Assembly (NCBI GenBank): GCA_039111635.1
Contig: JBCAQO010000008.1
Location: forward strand, 2,418,001-2,482,000
From: Heterobasidion occidentale
Taxonomy: Eukaryota > Basidiomycota > Agaricomycetes > Russulales > Bondarzewiaceae
DNA: 64,000 nucleotides
Direction: 5' to 3'
Shown here: positions 13,024 to 23,658 of the stretch, one piece after another
Layout: each line of letters opens with the position of its first letter
How positions within the stretch are numbered: position 1 is the stretch's first letter
Translations under genes and position numbers: made by a program
The notes under the pieces: generated by a model
The model's database searches: none
Told to the model about the DNA's origin: nothing
Seen by the model: the letters and a program-made list of their open reading frames with translations, nothing else

Positions 13024-14614
13024 ATGAAGGGTTGTCTCAAACATGCACCGTCGCCTTCACATACCCCATCGGAACCGTCCTGTTCGCGTGCTCAGGCGGC
13101 TCACCACAAGTGTGTCACGTTTTGCGCCAGGACCTGCGACCAAGTTTTCGTCGCAGACGAATGGGACCGCTCGCCCGTCGATGTATCATCGCGGCTGTCT
13201 TACCAGTGAGTGTTTATAGATGTCCTCCATACTTGTGCCGCCCGCGTCCATTTTTCCCCGTGCGCCGCCCGGTTTCTTTTCTTTCCCCTTTCTTGAACGC
13301 GTCCCGTGCCGCTGGCGTCAAGAATAGGCGCCGCCCCACGAGATGCAACTCGCCTTTAAATACAATCCTTTGTGCGCGCTCTGACATCCTGCCACGAACA
13401 TTGCCTCCGACAGGGACATACTTGAGCTAAAGGAGATACAACTTTCGCTCCCGCGCGCGGCGCAGCTCCCCGATCTCGAAAAGCCTACAAACCGGCCCGC
13501 AACTCCTCAGTACCTCAGCAGAGTCCCGCTGGGCCTCCTTCCTCTCTTACCCCACTCACCCTCGTCCTCGAATCCGCAGCCTCCGAGTCTGCCTTCGTCA
13601 TCCTCTCCTCAACTTCTCATAAATTCACCTTCGCCATCGCCCCCTCCGCTTGCGCAAATAGCAATGGCCACCGCACATGCCCCCTCTCCCCCGAAAACTC
13701 CCCCAGCTTCCTCGACAGAATCATCGCTCGCGCCATCCCGCACATCTTCGCCGTCTCCTCGACCCCCGATTGCCCGTAAATTTCACTTCCTGCCACTTTT
13801 AGACACACCTACCGACACACCTACCGAATCCCCCTCTTGCTCTGTTCCGCCCTCACCACTGCTTCCATCTCACTCTTCTTCGACTCCTCCTTCCCACTCG
13901 ATACCGCATCCCTCATCAGTGTTCCTGTCTTCCCCAATGCCGACCCCACCCTCCTCCAACGCCCCCTCTTCGTCGTCCTCACCCTCACTCTCGCCTGCCA
14001 TGGAATCTGACTACGACGAATCCACGCCTTCCTCGTTCTCGTACTTCACCCTCCCTTTCAAAGCGGACGCCAACAGCACAACAGCCCAAGGCGTGTCGCC
14101 GCCTCCGCACCTCACGCTCAAGGCCCTTCCGTCGCCCGTCCTTCCCCCGCCCTCCCCCTTCTCGCTCTACCCACCGAGCCCTCCTGTTGAAGACACCCTG
14201 GTCAAGTTCAGCCTTCGCCGGCACGCGGCGGGACTCTCGCGCGACCGCGACGCCTTTGGCCGAGGGGCGGAGGCCACCCGCCAGCAGCAGAGTCTCATGT
14301 TCCGCCGGAACATCTCGCGTCTCTCACTCGGGCCCACGTCGCCGCTCTGCGCTGCGGCGGACACGAGCGAGAGCGAGGCGGAATCGAGCGTCGTGCACAC
14401 GGACGACGCGCTCTCGTGCGACGAGGGGCGGGATTTTGACGACGATGATGACGTCAACATCAATATCAATGTGGATGTGGACGTGGACATGGACGTGGAC
14501 GACGTGGGGTCGATGTTTCGGGAGGCGAGGATCGCGTGGCGCGGGAGCGAGGCCGGGTTCAGTAGGGTTGGTGGTGCCCGATCGTCGAGGGCCCCAAGTT
14601 CGATGTCCAAATGA
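13024..14614 (+). CDS. disordered Ser/Pro-rich protein with conserved N-terminal motif, function unknown
   Basis: Two exons (13024-13205 and 13414-14614) join in phase to 460 codons. The N-terminal part is the only ordered-looking portion: MKGCLKHAPSPSHTP, then KCVTFCARTCDQVFVADEWD, RLSYQ and, across the intron, DILELKEIQLSLPR. This block looks like a conserved fungal motif (my recollection, not verified). The remainder is Ser/Pro-rich, with a short segment VKFSLRRHAAGLSRDRDAF, an acidic tract (DFDDDDDVNININVDVDVD) and a basic end. No signal peptide or membrane span. The many SP and TP sites suggest a phosphorylated regulatory protein, which is inference. The 208 bp intron is longer than most here. 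Confidence 0.7.
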
Positions 14615-15559
14615 CCGCGGAGGACCCTCTTTTTCTTGTCGCTCTTGCTTCTGATTGTGGAAGGATAAGCGATGACCATGTTCGGTTGTATTAGATGCCG
14701 TGCAGCGGCGAGGTGATATGTTGTGTCTCTTTTTTTGTTGTACCTTTCGTTTCGGATACCCTTGCATATATCTTGTCTTCTCTCTCCTCATTTCGTCTCG
14801 TCTTATGCGTACTCATTCCCATATAGCACCTCGCATCTTAATGACATTGTGACATTGACATCTTTTGGCTAGCTTGCGCGGTGTTTAGTACAGTACGTAG
14901 ATGGACGTCGGACCGGCCAATAAATACACACACCCTACATGTTTCTATATTTACCTTTTTTTCCACTTTGCCATTGCTCGTCGCACGGGATGCATTGCAT
15001 GAGCACCGCAGAAAGGGGTATGACGTCAGGGATCCGGTCACCTGCGTCGTTGGAGAACGCAAAGCAGCCGAACACGAAGTCCGAGAGGTTTGCAAGCACC
15101 TCGATGGAGCCAGAAGCTGATTCGAGGATATCGTTTGGTCGTCATTCGCAACGTCCATTCGAGACATGAAATTCTGGATACATGGTCCATACACTTCCAT
15201 ACAATGGATCAGAACCTTTCCAATGCACATGATGCTCCACCGGATCAGCTTCTTCTGGCGATAATTCGCGATGGCCTCACCACATCGAAGATGCATCTCC
15301 CTCTTCCTTCACTTTTCTAGCTTTTCTCTGCCATAGATTTTAAAGATTGCGGACGCTTGCATTGGCGGAAAGGATATCCAGTCAAGCAAAACTAAAAGGA
15401 TGACAAACTGAAGCTCGAGCTACTGTAGAACGACAACACAAAAGTCCATCAGTCCGTGGGGTGAGGGTAACAAGTGTCCGTGCATCGACTACAAGGATAA
15501 AACGTCCATGCCCGGAACACCCTCCTGCCGTATCACGTCCAATCTCAAGATCTCAACAT
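14615..15559. other. intergenic between convergent genes
   Basis: Likely 3' untranslated regions of the two flanking convergent genes. A 152-codon minus-strand frame (14838-15296) has no recognisable features and I do not call it. Confidence 0.45.
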
Positions 15560-16595
15560 TCAGTCGACGCGGTTGAGGTACGCGCGGCGCATGCCCGACC
15601 TGAATATCGCGCATCGCCATGGTGAATTCCGGGACGTCGGGGACAAAAATAGGAGACAGGGCTTACCTGCGCAAGTCAATCAACTTCGCGGCCTTGAGCG
15701 CTTTGACGACCGCCGCTGCGCCTGCAGCATCCGAGCTGCTAGTGGCAGAGTCGGCGGCCGCACCAGTAGCAACGGCGGCGGCGGCAGAGTCAGTCACAGC
15801 AGCAGTGGCGGCAGCGTCCGAGGCAGCGGCAGTGGCGGCAGCGTCCGAGGCGGCAGCAGCAGCAGCAGCGTCAGTCGAGTTCGAACTGGAGGCGGCCGCA
15901 GTAGAGTTGCCTGCGGCAGCAGCCTTTGCAGCTGCAGCCGCCTTTTTCTTCGCAGCCTTCGCGGCCTTTGCAGCCTTGGCCTTAGCCTTCTTTGCGGCCG
16001 TAGCCTGTTGATGTTCACCATCAGCCTCCTAACGAGAAAATATGGAAACAAGCCGCTTTCGAACACTCACCGTAGCGTTACCAGTGGCAGCCGCAAGGTC
16101 GGCGGTAACTGTCACTGTAACCGTGGCAGTAGCATCGGCGGCGGCGGCGGTGTCATTCGCGGATCCAGTGTCCACCGAAGTGGAGTTCGCCGCCGAGCTA
16201 TCGACCGAAGTCGAGTTGGCTGCAGAGCTGTCGACCGAAGTCGAGTTGGCTGCTGAGCTGTCGACCGAAGTCGAGTTGGCAGCTGACGCACTGTCAACAG
16301 CGGTGGAGTTCGCCGCCGAGCTGTCGGCCGAGGCAGCAGTGCTACTAGACTTGGCTGCGCTCTGGAAAGACGGGTGAGCACACATGCAACATGGAGAGTA
16401 TCATATGAGTCTAACGTTTTTACGAGCGAAACCGGCATATGCGACGGAGTCACCGGCACGACCCTAATTTATAGATATCAGCATGACCTTCAACATGTGT
16501 AGGGAGGGGCAGATACTTACCATGATAGTGGGGGCAGCGGCAGCAGAGCCAATGAAGGCAAGAGCAACGGGAACAAGAATTTGACGGAACAACAT
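15560..16595 (-). CDS. secreted cysteine-free Ala/Ser/Lys-rich repeat protein
   Basis: Five exons join cleanly on the minus strand. Exon 1 encodes a signal peptide (MLFRQILVPVALAFIGSAAA). Exon 2 adds GRAGDSVAYAGFARKN. Exon 3 is Ser/Ala/Asn/Thr-rich with about four near-perfect decapeptide repeats of SSAANSTSVD (DNA near 16190-16290) that carry N-glycosylation sequons. Exon 4 has a Lys/Ala block (AKKAKAKAAKAAKAAKKKAA) and then long Ala/Ser/Thr tracts. Exon 5 ends RRAYLNRVD and TGA. There is no cysteine in the mature protein. All introns are GT-AG and the frame is unbroken. It is probably extracellular or cell-wall associated. The Lys/Ala block resembles linker-histone tails or cationic helices in composition only. 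No family recognised. Confidence 0.75.
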
Positions 16596-16840
16596 CTTGA
16601 AATGCGGGCGAGGAAGTGAAGACGGTGGTCAGGAAAGGACGACAAAGAGGACGACTTCGAGTCGGAAAGAATGTGTGCGCGGCACGAAGAGGGAGGACGA
16701 TTGTGTTAAGGAGCCGTATAGAGCTTCAGCGCGTCGATTCCTGACCGGCGCGGAGAGAAAGTTTGAAAGAAGGGAGGTGAATGGAAAGACCGACAACCAA
16801 AGCGAGCGAAGCTAGGGTTCCATCCACCACCCCCTCCCCT

Positions 16841-16848
16841 CTTATATG
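16841..16848 (-). promoter_or_regulatory. TATA box of the Ala-rich secreted protein gene
   Basis: CATATAAG on the minus strand next to a GA-rich tract, about 245 bp upstream of the ATG at 16595. Suggests a strong inducible promoter, as is common for secreted fungal proteins. Confidence 0.4.
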
Positions 16849-17370
16849 CGGCCGGCCCCTTGTGTGCGAAAATATGTTTATGGCGACTTCGTTATGTAAA
16901 CGCACTTCCAAACGCCTGCCCTGGATCTTAGTGGGTCTTTTAGACAAATCGAGACCGAATCTCCAGCAGATTCACCGCGAGAGATGAAAATAGAATGGAG
17001 GCAACCAGAGCCTCACAACCCGGCTCCGATGCAAACAAGGGCCATGGATACGAGTGGATACGGGAGATACGGGGCGTGGAGCGAATAAGTATGGGCTGTG
17101 AGTCGCCAAGCTGATGCCTGCATGCCTCTGCATGCGCGAGATGACCGCTGCGGCGACGAGGGGACTTCGTTTTGCTGTGATGGGTTCGAAAGTTGATGTA
17201 TGATCGCACCATACAAACTTGACTTGATGCGTGAAGTAAGCCTCTGCATGCGCCAACGCGCCGACGCGATTATGATGCAGGTCATATACTACGAGGAGTA
17301 AAGGGCTACAATGTGTTGAAAATACACGTGTGAAGCTTACATCTGTTTAATGTTTCGAGCGGACCGCCTT
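16849..17370. other. intergenic stretch
   Basis: Upstream region of the secreted protein gene and 3' flank of HGH1. Nothing else supported. Confidence 0.5.
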
Positions 17371-19033
17371 CTATACTTCTTCAATCATATTGGCTTCGTC
17401 GTCTTCCCCGTGCTCTACGATTTCTTCAATCTGTCCATCGTCCGCAGTCTCAGGGCCTTCTCCACCGTGAATCAGATTTACAAGTCTCTCGATGTGCTCA
17501 GAAATCTACCGGCGCTCCATGAGTGTGTGAAAATCAGAAGCTAAAAATAGCACTCACCTTGTCGACCGTCTCGTGCTCATGCAATGCGCGCACCACTTCG
17601 TAAACTCCGTTGCCCCTCAGATAGTCACGCCCCCAACGTGTTGTACACAAAAGTAACAGCATCTCAACCAGCATCAGACGGAGGGCTGGGTCAGCCTCGC
17701 GTTTTTTTGTGGGCGGAAGAAATTGCAAAGCTGCGGGAAGGAGTTCCTGAATCTGCGGTGCCCGTGTTGAGAACCCTCACAGAAGCAGCAAACGACGTGT
17801 AACACACCTCTAAATCAAATTCCTCGGGTCCAGCGAGGGGTAATAATATATATGGCAATGCTTCGATTCCTGGTGCCTTTTCGGGCGAAGGAGGGACAGA
17901 TACAGATTCGGAATCGGGGAGCAGGATGGCCTGGTGTCCCTGCTTGTAAAACGCACAGTTTCTGAATAGAAGAACTTGAGACATTTGGAATGGTAAACCG
18001 AGCTTTCGCGAAACGTACTTCAAGGTCGAAATAACACCTCCTCGACGAATAGTATCCTTGTGTTCTGTGAAGACGACAATTTTCGACAAAGGGTACTCCA
18101 AGAAGCCTCCAGGCAACAAAACATCCGCTGATCGCGGTGTCAAGAAGAACATACGACCACCTGACGTCTATAAAGAAGGTTGGATTTTTCAGACGATGTC
18201 CTTCCACAGGCAAGGGAAATCGTACTGTAGATAGATTGGCGAAGACGCTAGATAGGAAGTGTAGCTCGCCCTTCTGCTCTCGTTTTTCCTTTTCTACGAT
18301 TAATTCCGCATTCGCACCACGCACGAATGCATCGAGTAGTAAAGGTAGTGCGTCTACCTCCAGCTCGTCACCTGCAGGGTATGGAACGAGGGCTGCACAG
18401 GTTCCGGAGCGCGACTGAGTGGGATAGAGAGGGACCGATGACGATTTATCTGCTATAACCGAGATCTTCATAGACAACAGCGCAGCGCATGTTGAAGCCG
18501 ACGTAGTCAGATTGGAAAGGAGCATGGCTGCAAGATCTGCCAAAGTTGCTTGAGGATTCTGGACGATTTCCATCAAACGGTTTAACCATGTTCGGAACGA
18601 GCTACTCACAGCGAGGTACGAAACAATGAAGTTGAGGAAAGAAGGCTCTGAGAGAGAGGCGGCTAGGGTCGGAGAATCGGACAAGTTCACCAATGCGCGA
18701 AATGCATCGTGGGCGACTGCCTATAGTCAAGGTTAATTTCCACGTTTACGTTGGACTGTGTCACAACATACCAGATTATCCCTGCATAGAAGTTTCAGAT
18801 CTCGAATTACATCACTGTCTTTTGCTTTCTGTAGACCACCGGATTGCGATCCAGAGAAAAAGATTTTGCGATGGGGCGCATCCTTCGGTGTTTGCGCTAG
18901 TAAGTTTGACAGAGCGATCTGCCGCACTTGAGGGTTTCGATCGTGAAGAAATGGGAGGAGCTGCACGCGATAATGAGAATGTTAGCTCGCAAGAAAGGCA
19001 AGAGGAACCTGCCTCTCGCAGTTGGCCTTCCAT
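17371..19033 (-). CDS. hgh1: Hgh1 homolog (eEF2 folding cochaperone, armadillo-type)
   Basis: HGH1 (human FAM203/BRP16) helps fold translation elongation factor 2 in the cytosol. The minus-strand exons spell MEGQLRE, then LLPFLHDRNPQVRQIALSNL, TPKDAPHRKIF, VIRDLKLLC, ALVNLSDSPTLAASLSEPSF, LADLAAMLLSNLT, FFLTPRSADVL, FTEHKDTIRRGGVISTLKN, CAFYKQGHQAILLP, then ALPYILLPLAGPEEFD and a C-terminal LLLLCTTRWGRDYLRGNGVY, ending in an acidic tail and TAG at 17371-17373. Every exon is in frame with introns of about 50-65 bp. The start at 19033 requires a GC-AG first intron (18961-19012); it gives the short N-terminus expected for fungal Hgh1. The gene is divergent from SPT20, with 190 bp between start codons. 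Confidence 0.87.
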
Positions 19034-19223
19034 GGCGAAGGCGAAGTTCTCACGGCTACAACATCGCCCTGTGTTGGGCAGCTGCTTGAGCTTACTAATC
19101 GGACTCTTGACGCGTTGCAGCGCGACTCGCAGCTCGAGCTGCTGCTTTGACCGACTCGACACGCTGCTCTACGACTCTCCAGCCTCTCCCACGTGCAGCA
19201 GTGTCATCTCCGAGTCTGTCCCA
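19034..19223. promoter_or_regulatory. shared bidirectional promoter, HGH1 / SPT20
   Basis: Only 190 bp separate the two start codons. No TATA box is seen, consistent with housekeeping promoters. Both untranslated leaders must lie here. Confidence 0.55.
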
Positions 19224-21702
19224 ATGACATATAATCTGACGCGCCATGCCTCAGATCTTCTTGACAAGTACGGAGACGCACCAGCCTCCCTTTCGATCCA
19301 ATTATACCCCGACCACTGGACACTGAACTCTGGATCCAAGTTTCTGTACAATAGCCCAGCGGCTGTAAGCTTCTTGAGCCGTTTAATATTGAACATCACT
19401 CAATGATCACTTAGGCTCTCCTAGATGATATCAGAGCAAGCCGGATACCTGTGGATCTCCTTGAGCTATTCGATGCGGCCAAGGTCCCCTTCTACGAAGG
19501 TGCGCGCCCACTCCCGTTGCCACAGATATTGTGTCTTGCTTGTCATTTGAGACTTGGTTTGCATCACAAGTACCTTTGATCCTGTCTTGCCACATCCAGT
19601 GGCAAACCATGGTTCATTTGCGATCTGCATTCGTGACCTGATGCCTCAGGGGTACCCTTTCTAGCTGCTAGCGAGGATCTGCGCAGTCAGTGGTAATCAT
19701 GCTGAATGCAGCTAGGCTAGAGTGCTGAGAACGACGGTATTGTCCCTATATGCGCACTGTATGAACCCTTGATGTATGTCATGGACTGCGTGGTCCGAGA
19801 CTTATTCAGGCTTGTGAACTTCTGCAGAATGTTGTTCTTAACTGCTCTCATCGTTGCCGAACACCTTCTTCCATGCTGACAGCTAATCAACAGGGTGTAT
19901 GATAGTCGAACTACAAGATTATACGAACAAGTCGAAAGACAAGAGAATTCCTGAGGAAGCCCGGCCACTTTATACACTCACACGCTGGGTGCTTCGTCCT
20001 AATCCCGAGAGCATCTGGGCCGACCTATGTCTATTGAACCAGAAGACAGGCAGCAAGTGGACGGACCACGATGCGTTGGAGGTTGAAGCGCGTATATTAG
20101 TCAGTCCACCGTTCTCGGTTCGATCTGGGCTCCCCTGACATCACGTTACCACAGCTCTCCACGTCGGGGCCCATCTGCCTCGACCCGGATCCTCACCTTG
20201 GCCGTATAGCGAACAGCATGTACAGGGTCTCAGCCCCCAGAACCCCTGTGCCTTTGCGACCGAGAAAGCGGAAAGCTGCGACGTTGGGTCAAGGCGAGGC
20301 AGACGAATTAGCTTTGGCACGCAAAGCGAAGATTATGCAGTTTATGAACCCACAACAGAATCGCTCTGTGACTCCTTCGTACGTGATTCTGGTCTCTCGT
20401 CTGGATCACAAATTCATAACATTTTGTCTCAGATACCGGGTACTGGATTTGATAGAACGGATGAAAGCGGGGAAAAGTGGCACCAACGGCACAAGCGGGC
20501 AGCCATCAGACGTTAATCCTCCACCGACCGCGCCAACACCCATACCTCAAGCTGCTCCCGCTCAGCCGCCACGGACGTCGGCCACCCCTGTCTCAGCTCA
20601 GTCTTCTGCTCCCGATGCTCAGAAATTGAAGGTCCTCAAGAAGACTGAGTCCGGCGACCCAACCCCCACCAACGCCGGGACGCCGATGCCGGTACCGACG
20701 CCGACTCCTCTTCCTACACAACTCGCTCCCCACCTCATTCGACAGCTCCAACCATCGCCACGACCCACCTCACGTTCGCCACATCCTGCTGGAATTGGCT
20801 ATATTGCGACCTCATCGGAGCCCTCAAGGTCAATGGCGTCTCCAGCTCATCCTGCTACCACTGCCTCGCCACACGTACATGCACTCCATCCTCCTCCATC
20901 CACACCGCAAGCACAGGCACACAAACAGGCGACACAATCGCATCCACAACCGCATCCACAATTGCAGCCGCAACCGCAACAACCACAAGCTCGGGCACGA
21001 CCTCAGCAAGCATCTCAAGCTATGCCTCAGCCCCAGCCCCAGCCTCAGCTCCTACCTCAGCCGCAGTCGCAACCGCAGACGCAAACACTCATGCACCCTC
21101 ACTCACAAACGCCGCAAGCTCAACCTCAATCGCTACAGCCACAACCACACCTTCAACAGCAACATCCTCAATCTCACCTTCCATCGCAATCGCATCTGCC
21201 ATCCCGCTCACGCCTCACGCCTCAACCACAACCGCAAGCGCAGCCGCCGCCGCTTCAGCCACACCCACAACCACAGCCACAACCGCAACCGCAACCACAA
21301 CCGCAACCACAACCACAACCACAACCACAACCACACCAAACGGCACAGCATATCGCATACGCCCAAGCTCAACTTCCTACACAGCAGGCTTATCTCCAGG
21401 CGCTGGCGGCATTCAAACAGAACAATGGCGCAAAGGCTATGACACCACAGCAGGCGCAACAAATGCAACAGTACTATCGAATGATGCGCTATACTGCTAG
21501 CCAACAGCAAGTACCCCTGATGGCGCGCAGTCCTCTGGTACAGGGTGCACAGCAGGGTTCGCGAGGAGGGACGAGCAGTCCGATGGTCACCAACCAAGCC
21601 CAACCCATCGCCAACCGTTCTCCCATGCCCAGTTCTCAGCAGCAGCACGCGCCACAGCAGCAGCAGCAGCAGCAGCAACACCAACAGCAACAACAACAAC
21701 AA

Positions 21703-21738
<36 letters not shown>

Positions 21739-22227
21739 CATCACGCAGCGCAGCCGCAGCAACACACACCACAGCAGCAGCATCAACAACATCAACAGCA
21801 GCAACAACATCAACAGCAGCAACATTCCCAGCACCCGAATGCCGCACATGCCGCGCAAGCGAACATGATGTTCTCCCAGTACAGTCCTGCTCACCTTCGA
21901 GCAATGCAACTCGTCCAGCAGCAACAGCACCAGCAGCAGCCTGATCAGGCCCAGGCTCGTGCTCAAGTGCAGGCTCAAGCTCAAGCTCAGGTGCAGGCAC
22001 AAGTTCAGGCGCAGATGATGGCTCAATATCCTATGTACAACTTGGCTCAGATGCGAGTGCCACAAGGCTACGCTGCATGGCCGGTGGGATATGGAAGGGG
22101 CATGCCGACACAGCAGGGTCAGGCGCAGCAAGGTCAGGTTCCGCAGATGCCGATCAACGTCAATATGAACGGAAACAAGGCTGGTCAGGGAGGAGCGGGC
22201 GGAAGTGGAGGGATGCAGGGGCGATGA
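19224..22227 (+). CDS. spt20: SPT20-like SAGA complex subunit, poly-Gln rich
   Basis: SPT20 (human FAM48A/SUPT20H) is a structural subunit of the SAGA coactivator complex. Five exons (19224-19364, 19415-19499, 19894-20099, 20155-20378, 20433-22227) join in phase to 816 codons. The conserved domain is N-terminal: LLDKYGDAPASLSIQLYPDH, LLDDIRASRIPVDLLELFD, VPFYEGCMIVELQDY, then RWVLRPNPESIWADL and SGPICLDPDPHLGRIANSMY. RKRKAA and FMNPQQNRSVTPSYR follow. The C-terminal two-thirds is low complexity: PQ dipeptides, a long poly-Gln tract (21655-21740) and AQ repeats, as is usual for coactivator subunits. Intron 2 is 394 bp, far longer than the other introns. ATG choice: first in-frame Met before the conserved block. 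Confidence 0.87.
21655..21740 (+). repeat. CAG/CAA repeat encoding poly-Gln
   Basis: Mixed CAG/CAA triplets encode two runs of Gln, interrupted by His, inside SPT20. The complementary poly-Leu frame on the minus strand is a shadow. Confidence 0.9.
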
Positions 22228-23658
22228 GTGGGCATTATCTGTGATTGTTTGTATTTTACTCCATGGGCTCGACGGCATTTGTTCGGTGTGTACGTGTAAA
22301 TGTATTTCAATTCGGATGACTCTAATTGGTTAGGATCATTTGTGGTCGACATCTGTGTCTGGCAATCGATTTTCTGTTCGCTATTTGGCTAGTCGTCATA
22401 CTCGCGTTGCGTGTCAGTGGAAACGGAATGAAACTTTTGTTCTCCCAATTCGCTTTATTTCCGACACGCTATCATATAAGGTTCCTTGCGAACAATATTA
22501 CCTCTTAGACCATCATATCTGACCGTCGCGGATCATTCGTCATTTGACCACGGTCAGCCAACGTCCTGCCGTTTGCGAATGTCAGACGGGATTCGCTGAA
22601 AATCCGAACGCTGAGCGGATGGCTTCTCGTTGGAGCCATACAAGATCATCCATGGCCGAGCGAACGGGACAGCCCAGCGAACCGACGATGGAGGATCACT
22701 TGCAAAGATTCGCAAGCAACATTGGTGTTGTTCGGGTGAGGCGGACAAAAAGAGTTCTGAGTACTTGGATGTGCGCTATGACGATTACCTATCGCTGGCT
22801 CTCCATTACCGATGTCTTGGCGGCCGAAGGCTGACTCTGACGTTAAGCCATACGAAAGCCCATAGAAATGACCACCGTATGTAACACACCGACCTCGTCG
22901 AGGCGCTGTGAGCATGACCTGCATGCGGGAGATTCAGGTCCATGAGAACCCAAGTTGCATAATGCGTTGGTCATAGTGATAAGGCCACTGGGGAAGAACC
23001 GTAGGACGCATGGGCGTTGAGCAGGTGAGTCAAAACGTCAGGCCCTCAGGCCACACTGGCAGGCATGAAGGAGACTCGATTGTGACTAACCGTCTTTGAT
23101 GCAATGGTGCGTGCGTCACCCGACCACCAGCCCGCTACTCCGTCGTCGGGATCCGTGCCGGTGCTGGCATTGGGGTGTCTCCAAGCGGGCATACCGTGCG
23201 TCGCGTCGCTTGCCCGCGTAGCGGATAAAGGAATGATAAGACACAAGAGTACAAACCTGGCAGGCCTGCTGGTCGCCCAGAACACGTTAGACCGGGAGCG
23301 TGACGCAAGGCGGCTGTTCGTGAAACCGATGTGATCAATCGCAATCACCTCTGGGTCTGGAATAATGGGCGGAATTAAAAGACTATACAGTCCTGCAACA
23401 CGGGATGCCCGATGAGGAAAGATGGCCATGATGAACCTAATAGGAATATAGCAGCCATATGCCAGAAATGTGTATCGTATTACAGCGAAGCTCACCGAAT
23501 GCATACCGAAGAAGCACAGCGAATTGAAGACGAAAGGAAAGAGTATGATGGAATAGAAAAATGATCGTAGGATGGCGATTCGGAGACAGACAAAGGAATG
23601 AATTGGATGGTGAAGTGCGGCCCAAGGATAACACACCAAAGCGCCTGCCGGGATTCGA
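22228..23658. other. intergenic between convergent SPT20 and GATA genes
   Basis: About 1.4 kb of 3' flanks. The minus-strand open frame 23046-23750 overlaps the end of the GATA gene in another frame and is not supported. Confidence 0.5.

Noticed and set aside
14838..15296. 152-codon minus-strand frame between convergent genes
   Set aside because: No motif and likely in 3' untranslated sequence of neighbours.
21208..22278. 356-codon minus-strand poly-Leu frame
   Set aside because: Complement of the CAG/CAA repeats of SPT20; a typical repeat shadow.
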